The notes: a model not told the origin generated them from the letters alone. Counted from the stretch's first letter, positions 4,611 to 12,700 are shown. The stretch is 13,187 bases of DNA from Chrysochromulina tobinii (GCA_001275005.1 JWZX01002094.1:1-13187); one strand, 5' to 3'. Made by a program: numbers and translations.

Positions 4611-7194
4611 TCAGTAGACGTTGAAGACGAACGTTTCCTTAGGGAGGGGCTTGCCCACGAAGGCCATCGTCTCGCGCCACTCGCGCCCCTCGGTGTGATC
4701 GCGCACAAAGGCAGCGAGCTGCACGTCCCACGCGGCACGCCACGCCGCGGCCGGCTGCGGCTTCGTCGGACAGCTCGCGGTGCAGTGCTTCGCGGGCGGC
4801 GCGTCCCCAGATGAGGACTTGCCGCCAACGGCCGGAGTGACGAAGCGTGACGAAGCTGCTTCGTCAGCGTCCCCAGATGAGGACTTGTCGCCAATGGCCG
4901 TCGAGGGGAGGGCGCCGTGATGAGCACTTGCATGCAAGCGCCCAGATGAGGACTTGTCGCCAATGGCCGTCCAGCAGCTCTGCCAGCATGGGATCGGCGC
5001 ACCGTCGGTGGGCGAGCGGTAGCGTTGGGGGTCGTGCCAGCCAGGATCGGCCGTCCACGAGCGGTTACACCGATAGCGTAGCTCATCCGGCGCGAACTGC
5101 GTCCAAAGTTGAATTGCAATCAGTGGTCATTAGAGGCAATCAGAGGCAATCAGAGCTCCCCACCTGCGTCCAAAGCGGCCAGCAGCCGAGCAGTGCAATC
5201 AGTGGTCATTAGAGGCAATCAGAGGCAATCAGAGCTCCCCACCTGCGTCCAAAGCGGCCAGCAGCCGAGCAGATCCTTCTCGGGCACCACATCCCCTGAG
5301 CACTCAACGCATGAGAAGCGCGCGCGCTCGTGGGCCAGGTACCTGTGGGGAGGGGAGGGCGCCGTGATGAGCACGTGCATGCAAGCAGCGCCCAGGGGTT
5401 CGCACGAGAAGCGTGCGATCTCGTGCGATCTCGTGCGATCTCGTGCGATCCCGTGCGATCTCTCTGGGCCAGGTACCAAGGCTCTCTCTCGTTGACGCTC
5501 CAAGGCACGCCCCCGCCGGAGGTTTGCACATACTCTCGACGCAATTGGGTGCCCGAGAGAGCCTCGAGCAGCTGCAGCGGCATCGCCTTTTGGGCGTCCG
5601 CACGGGCAGCGAGCGCGACTCCTGCCTCACGCAGCTTCATCACGCGAGCACGCGTCACGCTGGCAGCTTCGTCAGCACGAGCACGCGTCAAGCTGGCAGC
5701 GGCGGCGCTGCGACCGCTGGTCCCGCTGCCGCCGCCGTCCATGCCGCCGCCGCCGCTGCTGCTGTCGTCGCTGCTGCCGCTGCTGCCGCTGCTGCCACCG
5801 CCGCTGCCGCCGCTGCTGCTGTCGCCGCTGCCGCTGTCGCCGCGCGCCTCAAACTCGCGCCTGGCCGCAAGGTACAAACGTTCATCAATGGCCACATTCT
5901 CGCACGCACGCCGCAGGACCTCTTCAGCACTAACCGCCGCACACTTGACCTCGTCGAATCGCATGTCGACCGCACGTTGATGCTCGTCCACCCCTTCGAC
6001 GACGCACGGGCCGTACCCACGGCACTCCATATGCCCCCGCGGGCCGCCGGTGGACGAGCCGCCGTTCCGCAGCAGATGATTCTTCGCATTCGAGGCGGAG
6101 CCACGCATGCGGGCGATGATCAAGCTCATCAGGTCCGCTGGCGGGGAGGCCACGAGGGAGGCGCAAGTGCGCGAGGTCCAATTACGAAGCGCCTGCTGCC
6201 GGCTCAGCGTCTCGCTCGCCACGATCTGCATGCGGTACGCTGGGTGACGAAGGCCCACGAGGTCACTCAAGGAGAGCACGAATTCGTCAAAGAGCTCGAC
6301 GACGCCGACGAGGTCGAACTTTTCCCACATGAAACGTACGGCGCGCTCGTGGCTGGGCGTGAGCGCTTGCAGATGCGGCCCGTCGTGGCACGTCAGCCCC
6401 ATCGCCAGCCGCGCCTCGCAGTCGGGTGGGTTGCGCCAGAAGCACAGCGGCACGCGGTGGTTGCAGAAATGGTAGTGCCAACTCAGATGATGGAGCAGAG
6501 GGTGGCGGAGAAGCGTGACTAGATTGCATCGGCAGCCCTTGGCGCGGAGGAGGGAGCGGAGGAACAGCAGATCGGGCAGCGAGTACATGTTGAAGTACGG
6601 GTGAGACATGTGGCCGCCGATGTGGATCTCGACGGCGAGGCGCAGCCCGTCGAGCTGGCTGGTGCCGGGCATCTCCACGAGGGTGTGCAGCCGGTGCAGC
6701 ACGATCTGCAGCGAGAGCTTGTCGAAGCGGTTGACGAAGGAGATCAGGTCGAACTCACCCAGCTGTGCGTGCCGCTGCAGGATCGAGCGCAGAGTCGTGC
6801 CGCCCGTCTTCTCGAGGTGATGGAAGAAGACGACCGAGCAGCGCGGCAATGGCACGAGTGCTGCGGAGGGAGCATCGACGCTAGCGGCGAGATCGGCACG
6901 TGGAGCATTCACAGAAGCAGGATGCCAGTCCAGAGGCGGCAAGTGCATGCCGTCCTTGCGCGAACTCATCGAGTTGGCATCCTCGGGTGGCCCAGCCGAA
7001 GAGGTGCCGATGGCGGCGGCAGGACGAGCCGGTAGGTCGAGCGACCTCAGCGGCCTCATTGCGAGCTGCGTCGACAATTGCAGCTCTCTCTGGCCACCTG
7101 AGTATGACATGCCTCGCCGCGGCGAGCGCTGCGAGATCCACACCATGAGCAGCGCGAGCGCGGCGGCTGCGACAACCAATCGGCGTCCTGCCAT
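4611..7194 (-). CDS. Type II membrane sulfotransferase-like protein, three exons
   Basis: The start is ATG 7194 in a good context (AAGATGG). Residues 4-21 (RRLVVAAAALALLMVWIS) form a signal anchor, so the catalytic part should face the Golgi lumen. The PAPS 5'-phosphosulfate loop is at 123-136 (FFHHLEKTGGTTLR, K129). The 3'-phosphate motif is LLRHPLLHHLSWHYHF with R230 and S238 at the usual spacing of eight. This is the sulfotransferase family 2 layout, in which sulfate moves from PAPS to glycan or polysaccharide acceptors. Residues ~460-500 are a Gly/Ser linker. Exon 1 is 5477-7194, exon 2 is 5243-5342 and exon 3 is 4611-5096, giving 767 residues. Joined, exons 2 and 3 code a Cys- and Trp-rich tail (FSCVECSG, LLGCWPLWTQ, RYRCNRSWTADPGW, IPCWQSCW) that ends in FVFNVY. 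The tail is split if introns are not removed, and its function is unknown. Exon 3 also carries an in-frame repeat insertion. The acceptor substrate is not predictable. Confidence 0.75.
4806..4971 (-). repeat. Triplicated in-frame segment in sulfotransferase exon 3
   Basis: The sequence CCCAGATGAGGACTTG(T/C)CGC occurs at 4806, 4872 and 4941 (plus strand). The 4872 and 4941 copies are identical over 31 bp; the 4806 copy has several changes. They code three copies of a short block ending KSSSG. Spacings of 66 and 69 bp keep the reading frame. Confidence 0.9.
4903..4938 (-). mobile_element. Introner-like repeat element, copy 1 (inside coding exon 3)
   Basis: On the minus strand this reads CTTGCATGCAAGTGCTCATC followed by ACGGCGCCCTCCCCTC. 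It shares the core with four other sites in the window. It is bracketed by a perfect 31-bp direct repeat (4872-4902 and 4941-4971). Together they add 69 bp, or 23 codons, so the frame is kept and it can be translated as LHASAHHGALPS. Confidence 0.6.
5097..5242 (-). other. Predicted 146-nt intron 2 of the sulfotransferase-like gene, repeat-derived
   Basis: The donor is ACGCAG|GTGGGG and the acceptor is CTTTGGACGCAG|TTCGCG, in phase 0. The 12-bp sequence CTTTGGACGCAG ends exon 2, ends the intron, and occurs once more in the middle. Splicing joins PLWTQ to FAPDELRYRC and opens a 161-codon last exon. Reading through meets a stop, as expected for intron sequence. Confidence 0.75.
5116..5272. repeat. 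Perfect 78-bp tandem repeat spanning exon 2 end and intron 2
   Basis: Copies at 5116-5193 and 5195-5272 are identical and separated by one base. Each copy contains an exon-like end (GGCTGCTGGCCGCTTTGGAC on the minus strand, then GCAG) followed by a GTGGGG donor and two GATTGCCTCT units. A partial third copy of the exon end (5097-5108) forms the real 3' splice site. Confidence 0.95.
5350..5385 (-). mobile_element. Introner-like repeat element, copy 2 (3' end of intron 1)
   Basis: This is nearly identical to copy 1 over 36 bp (one A to C change, CATGCACGTGCTC). Its C/T-rich end runs into CCCCACAG, so the element itself supplies the polypyrimidine tract and 3' splice site. Confidence 0.65.
5413..5460. 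repeat. Five tandem 10-bp GTGCGATC(T/C)C units in intron 1
   Basis: GTGCGATC begins at 5413, 5423, 5433, 5443 and 5453, a strict 10-bp period inside intron 1 of the sulfotransferase-like gene. Only the unit ending in CC breaks uniformity. Confidence 0.95.
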
Positions 7195-7297
7195 CTTGGT
7201 TTTTTGCACACAATGCGTTCAGGACAACGCTCCGAATTCACACCAACCAAAACAACGACGCCACTTGCCCACCTCTCCCCGGCTTCCCGCCCGCACC

Positions 7298-9256
7298 TCA
7301 CTGCGCCACCGGGCGCGCGCGCTGCCGCTGCAGAAGCCCACCTCCCCACGCGAAGCCGAGAATGCGCACCAGCTGGAAGAAGATGTAGACGCGCCACACG
7401 CCACTCAACCCGCTGAGCAGCCCGTGGCTTGAGCGGCGCACGATGGCGAGCATGCCGGTGACGGAGAGGGCGATGAAGGCGTAGGTCGCCCACATCGCTC
7501 GAAAGGCGCGGCGAGCGAGCATCATGCCCTCTAGGGTGATAGCAGTGCCATGCAACGAGAGGGTCGTCGCCATCAGCGGAACGATCTGGTGCATTTGCTG
7601 GAGTACGGCCGGGTCGGTGGTGAAGGAGCTGCCGAAGCCGAGCAAGACGAAGCTCGAGAGAGCTACGACGCTGAGCGAGATGCACAACGTGCACCGGAGC
7701 AGCTGCTCCAGCGTCGGGCGCGCCGCCCGCAAGTCAAACGTGCCCCCAGAGGAGAAGGCGGGAAGGTACGCTTGGCAGAGGCTCGAGCCCACGTCGTTCA
7801 TCGTGAAGCAGAGCATGGCGGTGGCGAAGAGCGCGGTGTGCGCGGCAGCGGGCACACCGCCCAGACTGGCCGCCGTCGCCGCGCATCCATTATGCATGCC
7901 GATCTTGACTCCCATGACGAACAAAAAGGGCACGAAGCCCATCAGTGCGCGTGCGACGGCGAAGCTGCCCACGCCGCCCACGCCGCCGCCGCCCACGCTG
8001 CCGCCGCCCTCGCTGCCGCCGCCGCCGCCGCTGCCGCCGCCGCCCACGCTGACCTCGGTCTGCACCGCCCTCGCCTCCGCTTTGAGGGTCAGTTCCAGCT
8101 GCTTAAAGGGGAAGTAGCGCGATCGATTGCCCTCATTCATCAACCGGACTGTGCACCCTTCCTGTCCTACCTCCGCCACCACCGCCCGTAGCCCGTTGTC
8201 CATTGGACGCTCCTGCCCAACCAGCTTCACCACGTCGCCTGGAGCGATGCGCGCGTCCAGCACGGCGCGTGGTGCCACCCGCGCGCCCAAGGCTTCCACA
8301 GCATCCTCCGTGCCCATATTTGGACCCAAGGCTTCCAGAGCGTCCTCCATGCCCATATTTGGACCCAAGGCTTCCACAGCGTCCTCCGAGCCCATATTTG
8401 GAACTGCGGGCGGCGGGCGGCGCAGGAAGCCCTTTTGCGCGAGCGCCCGGAGAAGCAGCGCGGCGGCGCACAGCTGGGACGCGGAGGTGGCCCAAGCCGC
8501 ACCCGCAAGCCCTTGCCCGAGACAGGTGATGAGCACAAAGTTGCCTGCCAAATTGAGTGCCGCGCTCAGGCCGACCGCGATCATCGGCGTGGTTGTGTCC
8601 TTGACGCCGATGCAGATGGCCTGGGCCACGGTGGCGATCACCACGGCTGGGATGGCGAGCGCGCGTATGAACACGTAGCGCGCGCACGGCACGGCGAGCG
8701 CGGCGTTGCCCGAGCAATAGGCCATCGCAAGGGATGCCGCGTTCGCGGTCACGAGGCCGGCGATCATGAAGCCCCCGGCAGTTCCCATCGAGAGGCTCGT
8801 CCGCGTCGTCGTGGCAAGGACATCTCCACTCCCTTTGGTGGCAAAGGCGCGGGCACAGAGATTTGTCGCGCCAATCGAGATGAACAGCAAGGGATTTGGT
8901 GCCGAGTCGGAGATGCTGCTTGCCGGCCCCAAGGCGGCGAGCTCGAGCGTAGACAGCCGTCCGACGAACGCGGCGTCGATGAGCGACATGAGCGCCGGCG
9001 ATGCGTAGATGCCAAACGCGGGCAGCACGAAACGAAAGCACTCGCGCAAGGAAGGGACCGGAGGGTGAGCCGTGTCCACAGTCTTGAGCGTCAGCGTGCT
9101 CTGGCTAGCAGTCGGCGGCATGCTCTGGCGGCGAAGCGATGGTGTACTGCGGCGAAGAAGTGGCACGTCTGTTGATGCGTGTCGTCGATCTAAATTTATC
9201 GGTAATATTGGATGATAAGCGCTTGAGGTTGCGACGAGCACGAAGATGAGCAACAT
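7298..9256 (-). CDS. MATE-family carrier with an SH3-like insert in the central loop
   Basis: This is a multidrug-and-toxin-extrusion (MATE) family membrane protein, a cation-coupled exporter of organic compounds. The N-terminal bundle shows SLIDAAFVGRLSTLELAALG followed by PASSISDSA, and later GVKDTTTPMIAVG, both typical of the plant/algal plastid-type (DTX/EDS5/FRD3-like) branch. The C-terminal bundle resumes at AVARALMGFVPFLFVMGVKI. The ATG at 9256 gives 652 residues, longer than the usual 450-550. The start MLLIFVLVATSSAYHP followed by an Arg/Ser-rich stretch resembles a signal peptide plus transit peptide, as expected for plastid import in a secondary-plastid alga. The extra length is a central insert of about 145 residues: three 13-residue PNMGxEDAxEALG repeats (~286-324), a beta-rich SH3-like segment (about 330-388, APGDVVKLVGQ ... 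NGLRAVVAEV ... YFPFKQLEL), then a Gly-rich linker (~403-430). An 11-base A run (plus strand) lies just upstream of the ATG. Transport substrate is unknown. Confidence 0.8.
   Translation of the reverse strand: MLLIFVLVATSSAYHPILPINLDRRHASTDVPLLRRSTPSLRRQSMPPTASQSTLTLKTVDTAHPPVPSLRECFRFVLPAFGIYASPALMSLIDAAFVGRLSTLELAALGPASSISDSAPNPLLFISIGATNLCARAFATKGSGDVLATTTRTSLSMGTAGGFMIAGLVTANAASLAMAYCSGNAALAVPCARYVFIRALAIPAVVIATVAQAICIGVKDTTTPMIAVGLSAALNLAGNFVLITCLGQGLAGAAWATSASQLCAAALLLRALAQKGFLRRPPPAVPNMGSEDAVEALGPNMGMEDALEALGPNMGTEDAVEALGARVAPRAVLDARIAPGDVVKLVGQERPMDNGLRAVVAEVGQEGCTVRLMNEGNRSRYFPFKQLELTLKAEARAVQTEVSVGGGGSGGGGGSEGGGSVGGGGVGGVGSFAVARALMGFVPFLFVMGVKIGMHNGCAATAASLGGVPAAAHTALFATAMLCFTMNDVGSSLCQAYLPAFSSGGTFDLRAARPTLEQLLRCTLCISLSVVALSSFVLLGFGSSFTTDPAVLQQMHQIVPLMATTLSLHGTAITLEGMMLARRAFRAMWATYAFIALSVTGMLAIVRRSSHGLLSGLSGVWRVYIFFQLVRILGFAWGGGLLQRQRARPVAQ
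8286..8402 (-). repeat. Three 39-bp in-frame repeats coding PNMGxEDAxEALG
   Basis: Units start at 8286, 8325 and 8364 (CCCAAGGCTTCCACAGCGTC type), each 39 bp long with one to three differences. They code three acidic 13-residue repeats in the loop between the two MATE bundles. Confidence 0.95.
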
Positions 9257-9799
9257 AAAAAAAAAAAGACTTCACTTCAAGAATTCCGCAATGAAACAGA
9301 AACCAGCCCCTCCTTTCTCATTGTGAATGGGGGCTCCCGCGCCGGGCCGACCCTGTGTGGAAAACGGGGAGGGGTAAACAGAAACCTTGTGCTCGTCGTG
9401 GACGACACCCATACTCACAGTTCAGAGAGTCGGCACGCCCGGGTCTTCAAGTTCAACCCAGGGTTTGGGAACTGTGACGCCATCGAGCGACGAGCCTACG
9501 ACGAGCCTGAGTCGGCATGGCATGCGGCATGCACACGTTATTCATTGTCTCAGCATTGGGACTTGGGCGTTATTTGAGTTTGGAGGATCGTGGTTCGTGC
9601 GGGGCGGACCGCACGAGCGAAAGCGGCATGGAAATAAGCGCTAAGCGGAATCTTGGTTGTTGGTAGAGGTACTTGAATATGTTAGGTATTTGTCAAGCGA
9701 AGGGCCACACATAGACTACCGCAACACCATGTCAAATGTCCACACAGCACCGCCCCTCAAATCATCATGTTACATGCATCTGTTAAATTCATCTGCCAC
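9257..9799. other. Intergenic region upstream of the MATE gene
   Basis: No gene is seen in these 543 bp. The segment nearest 9256 must contain the MATE gene's leader and promoter; a run of eleven A (9257-9267, T on the transcribed strand) abuts the start codon. The far side holds the 3' flank of the surface-protein gene. A GC-rich inverted repeat is at 9593-9618. Confidence 0.5.
9593..9618. repeat. Short perfect inverted repeat (hairpin)
   Basis: TCGTGCGG and CCGCACGA are exact complements around a six-base GGCGGA loop. The stem extends two further pairs if one G-T wobble is allowed. It lies about 180 bp beyond the stop of the surface-protein gene on that gene's downstream side. Function is unknown. 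Confidence 0.6.
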
Positions 9800-12700
9800 T
9801 CACGCCGGAACAATGTACTTCATCGCCATGTTCTTCTTCCTCCTCCATCTGCAAAGCATGTACGTGCCGACCACGCCGAGGAGCAATCCGATGATGACGC
9901 CAACTACGGTGGCCGCTTCATCGCGCACAATGGTCACCGGCGGAACGGGGACCACGTACGCGTAGGTGATGACGGTGAAAAAGGAGGGCTCGCTGAGCAC
10001 GCGAAGGCTGAGCCCTTGAGCATCGAAGGCGGCCTGCACGGCGGCCCGCGAGAGTTGCAGGGAGGTCAGGCTGCTCACCAGCTGGTCTGCCGTGCGCCTG
10101 TCGCTCACACTGTGCTCGAAAGTCAGGGTGGTCGTCACTGAGACTGCCGCGACAAGCCTTCGCCGACCAGTGCCGCTCATGAGGCCGGCGCTGCCTTGGG
10201 CGACATTGGCACTGGAGTTGCTGCTGTTGGTGGTGTTGCTGTGGCTGTTGGTGGTGTTGCTGTGGCTGTTGGTGGTGTTGCTGCTGCTGTTGGTGGTGTT
10301 GCTGCTGCTGCTGTTGGTGGTGTTGCTGCTGCTGTTGGTGGTGTTGCTGCTGCTGTTGGTGGTGCTGCTGCTGCTGTTGGTGCCGGTGGCGATTCTGCCG
10401 CAGGCGCCGGTGGTGATGGCGTTCCTGTTGCTGCTGGTGGCGTTCCTGCCGCTGGTGGCGTTGCTGCTGCCGCTGGTGGCGTTGCTGCCGCTGGTGGCGT
10501 TGCTGTTGCTGCTGCTGCTGTTGGTGGCGTTGCTGCCGCCGATGTCCTCGCCGCAGCCGGTGGGGAGTAGTGGGGAGGGGGGGGAGTGCGGGGGGCATCG
10601 GCGGCGGCTTGCGCGGGGGCGGCGGCGACCTGGGCGGCCTCGAAGGCGGCCTGGGCGGCGGCGAGGGCGGCGGCGAGCGCGGCACGGCGGGTGGCGACGA
10701 AGGGGGCCTTGGCGGCGAGGGCGGCTTCGAGGGCGGCCTCGGCGGTACGGAGGGCGGTGAAGGGGGCGAGGGCGGCGGGGGCGAGGGCGGCGGCCTCGGG
10801 GGGGCCGAGGGCGGCGGTGTGGGCGGCACGGGCGGCGAAGACGGCGGCGTCGACGGCGGCTGGAAGGCTGGATCCTCAGCAGCCGTTTCGACGAAATCGA
10901 AACGGACAGTCACGGCCCCAAGGAGCGAATTCATCCCTCGTAGCAGAAGCGCCTTTTCGGTCGCGCCGCGCAGGTTGAGCACCACTCCGTCAGGTAGCCC
11001 TGTCGACACGCCAAGCTGCGCCGCGACGCTGTACTGCTCCACGGCCACTAGCCCGGGGGGTGCGGCCTGCGGGGGAGGCTGTGCGTTGGACGGCGCGTTC
11101 ACGTCGTCTTCGCCCACGTACTTGCATCGGAACGAGTTGTGCACCGTCACGCCCGTCACCTCCCGCGCACACGGCGTGTCCTGGCGCATGCGGCACCCAA
11201 AGTTTCGAGCGAGAGGGTGCAGGCACCCCTCGAGCGCCACGAAGCACGGGTATTGGGAGCTCGCCTGGGTGGCGAACGGGTCGTAGTTCATCGCGCTCGA
11301 CTCGAGGCAACCGAAGCGCACAAGGCGGGACCGCGGGGTGACGCCCCGCATGGGAGAGCCCAGCACGAGCAACGGGTTCGTGCGCGAGCCCGTGCACAGC
11401 GAGCGGTTGTGCACGGTCGCCGTCACGTCAAAGTCGAGGGAGAGGCCGCTCTCGCGAGAGACGCTCAGCGCGCCGTGCGCGGCCGGGCTCGTATAGTTGA
11501 GGGTCGCAGGCATCATGCAGCCCTGGATCACAGGTACGCACCACGACATCGAGTTGAACGTTGCGATCGGGTCGTAGTTGGCAGCGAGAGGGTCGGTGCA
11601 TCCCTCGAGTGCCATCACGCAGCCAGAGAGCACATTGGCCGCGGCGTCGTACTGGATCACGCTCCGCTGCATCGCGGGGTGGTCCTTCTCATATGTTCGC
11701 CCGATGCTGACAGCCGCGTCGTCATGGAAGCCCGAGCGGAATCCGGGCGTGCTGTTCGCCACGCCCGCGTACGACTCGGACGCGAGTGTGCAGCCTGGGG
11801 ATGGGCTCGAGAGGGGCGAGGGCGCTGCGGTGAGCACTTGCATGCAAGGCAGGTACGCGAATGTGCAGCTTGGGGATGGGCTCGTGAGGGGCGATGGCGC
11901 TGTAGTGAGCACTTGCATGCAAGGCAGGTCATCAGTGGCAATCAACGTACCTCCTCACTTGCATGCAAGGCAGGTCATCAGTGGCAATCAACGTACCTGG
12001 GATGGGCTCGATGCACGAGCCGTCGTCGTGCGTCGCGAGCGAGTGGAAGTTGAGCGCGGTCGCCGAAGTGCACCCGAGGGTGGGGTAACGACAGAAGCCA
12101 GATTCGCGCGCCCCCGGTTCATAATTGAGCGCGCCCGCGAACAAGCAGCCGCGCATGTAATGAGCGGGGCGCGCGCAAAAGTGTGGCACGTGCACGTCGG
12201 CGCTCGGCTCGTATTTGGTGTCATTCGAGAGCATGCAGCCCGCGATCAGTAGGCGCGGCGCGTGGATGATCGTACCGGTAGCGCCTCCATTCAGATTGGC
12301 GGTGCCGCGGGGGCACGCCCGCACTGTCCTCGGCAGCTCCGTGCCGTTCCAGATCTTCGGCGCGGTGTTGACGACAAAAGCGTCCTCAGGGCCACGCCCG
12401 TGGTTGGACCACGTCTCGATCGTGCGCCCACACTCGAATGTGCCAATGCTCGACTCGTAGCACAGCCCGAGCCCAGAACCTTTGCAAGCGGAGCCTGGGT
12501 ACATTCCCCGAGCCACCTCCTCTCCTCGAGAGACCAGTGAGGCACTCCGGACGCACCGGCCGAAGGTCTCGCAGCTCGAGTAGCCAAACTTGCCCGTCCC
12601 TCGCACGAGCCTGGCCTCTACCTCCATCCCGCCCGATTGGTACGAGGTGACCATCGCCACTCCGTCAAACTCGCCGAGATCGATGAACGAGTCGACCGAG

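Larger units (their letters stand above)
5343..5476 (-). other. Predicted 134-nt intron 1 of the sulfotransferase-like gene, repeat-derived
   Basis: On the minus strand the donor is CCTTG|GTACCT and the acceptor is CCTCCCCACAG|GTACCT. Exon 1 leaves two bases and exon 2 supplies one, restoring a Trp codon followed by YLAHERARF. A 13-bp direct repeat TGGGCCAGGTACC lies at both boundaries (plus-strand 5331-5343 and 5465-5477), spaced exactly one intron length. The intron holds one copy of the TTGCATGCAA-family element at its 3' end and five copies of a 10-bp GATCGCACGA repeat. Confidence 0.75.
11795..11996 (-). other. Predicted 202-nt intron in the surface-protein gene, built from nested repeats
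   Basis: The donor CCCAG|GTACGT is near-consensus and the acceptor is CCCATCCCCAG|GCTGCA. Exon A leaves one base (G) and exon B supplies GC, restoring Gly and giving EPIPGCTLASES, which matches the usual repeat linker before GCT. Reading through meets a stop. The exon-end sequence CTCGAGCCCATCCC(C)AG is present at both the donor and acceptor sides. Inside are two copies of the 43-bp repeat and two full introner-like cores. Confidence 0.8.

Noticed and set aside
4611-4937. A separate 108-residue gene on the minus strand
   Set aside because: It lacks an ATG, its first part is repeat element, and it joins in frame to the sulfotransferase exons through intron 2.
5209-5476. Read-through C-terminus of the sulfotransferase-like protein ending at 5209
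   Set aside because: That reading passes through a GATCGCACGA ladder and the repeat element in a frame with no sense. The spliced alternative keeps phase at two junctions and yields a Cys/Trp-rich tail.
5413-6522. Long plus-strand open frame rich in Ala opposite the sulfotransferase-like gene
   Set aside because: The minus strand has clear sulfotransferase motifs here. The plus-strand Ala runs are the complement of the Ser/Gly linker codons.
9323-9644. Short plus-strand open frames between the MATE and surface-protein genes
   Set aside because: They are below 90 codons, lack recognisable motifs and overlap each other in different frames.
9918-10570. Gln/His-rich and then Arg-rich C-terminus of the surface protein
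   Set aside because: The adjacent frame gives glycosylation sequons and a convincing membrane anchor; the Gln/His reading is most likely out of frame after the C8 tract.
10092-10760. Plus-strand Leu/Val-rich open frame (VVLLLLLVVLLLL) that looks like a membrane protein
   Set aside because: It is the antisense of the trinucleotide repeat in the surface-protein gene; the hydrophobic runs come from CTG/TTG repeats and carry no family features.
10570-11286. Plus-strand Gly-rich open frame (GGEGGG runs)
   Set aside because: It is the antisense of the PPSPPP coding block; proline codons on one strand give glycine codons on the other.
11038-12053. Plus-strand Arg/His/Ala-rich open frames opposite the surface-protein gene
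   Set aside because: The minus strand contains repeated GCxxxxAxNY Cys motifs in a constant frame; the plus frames have compositional bias only.
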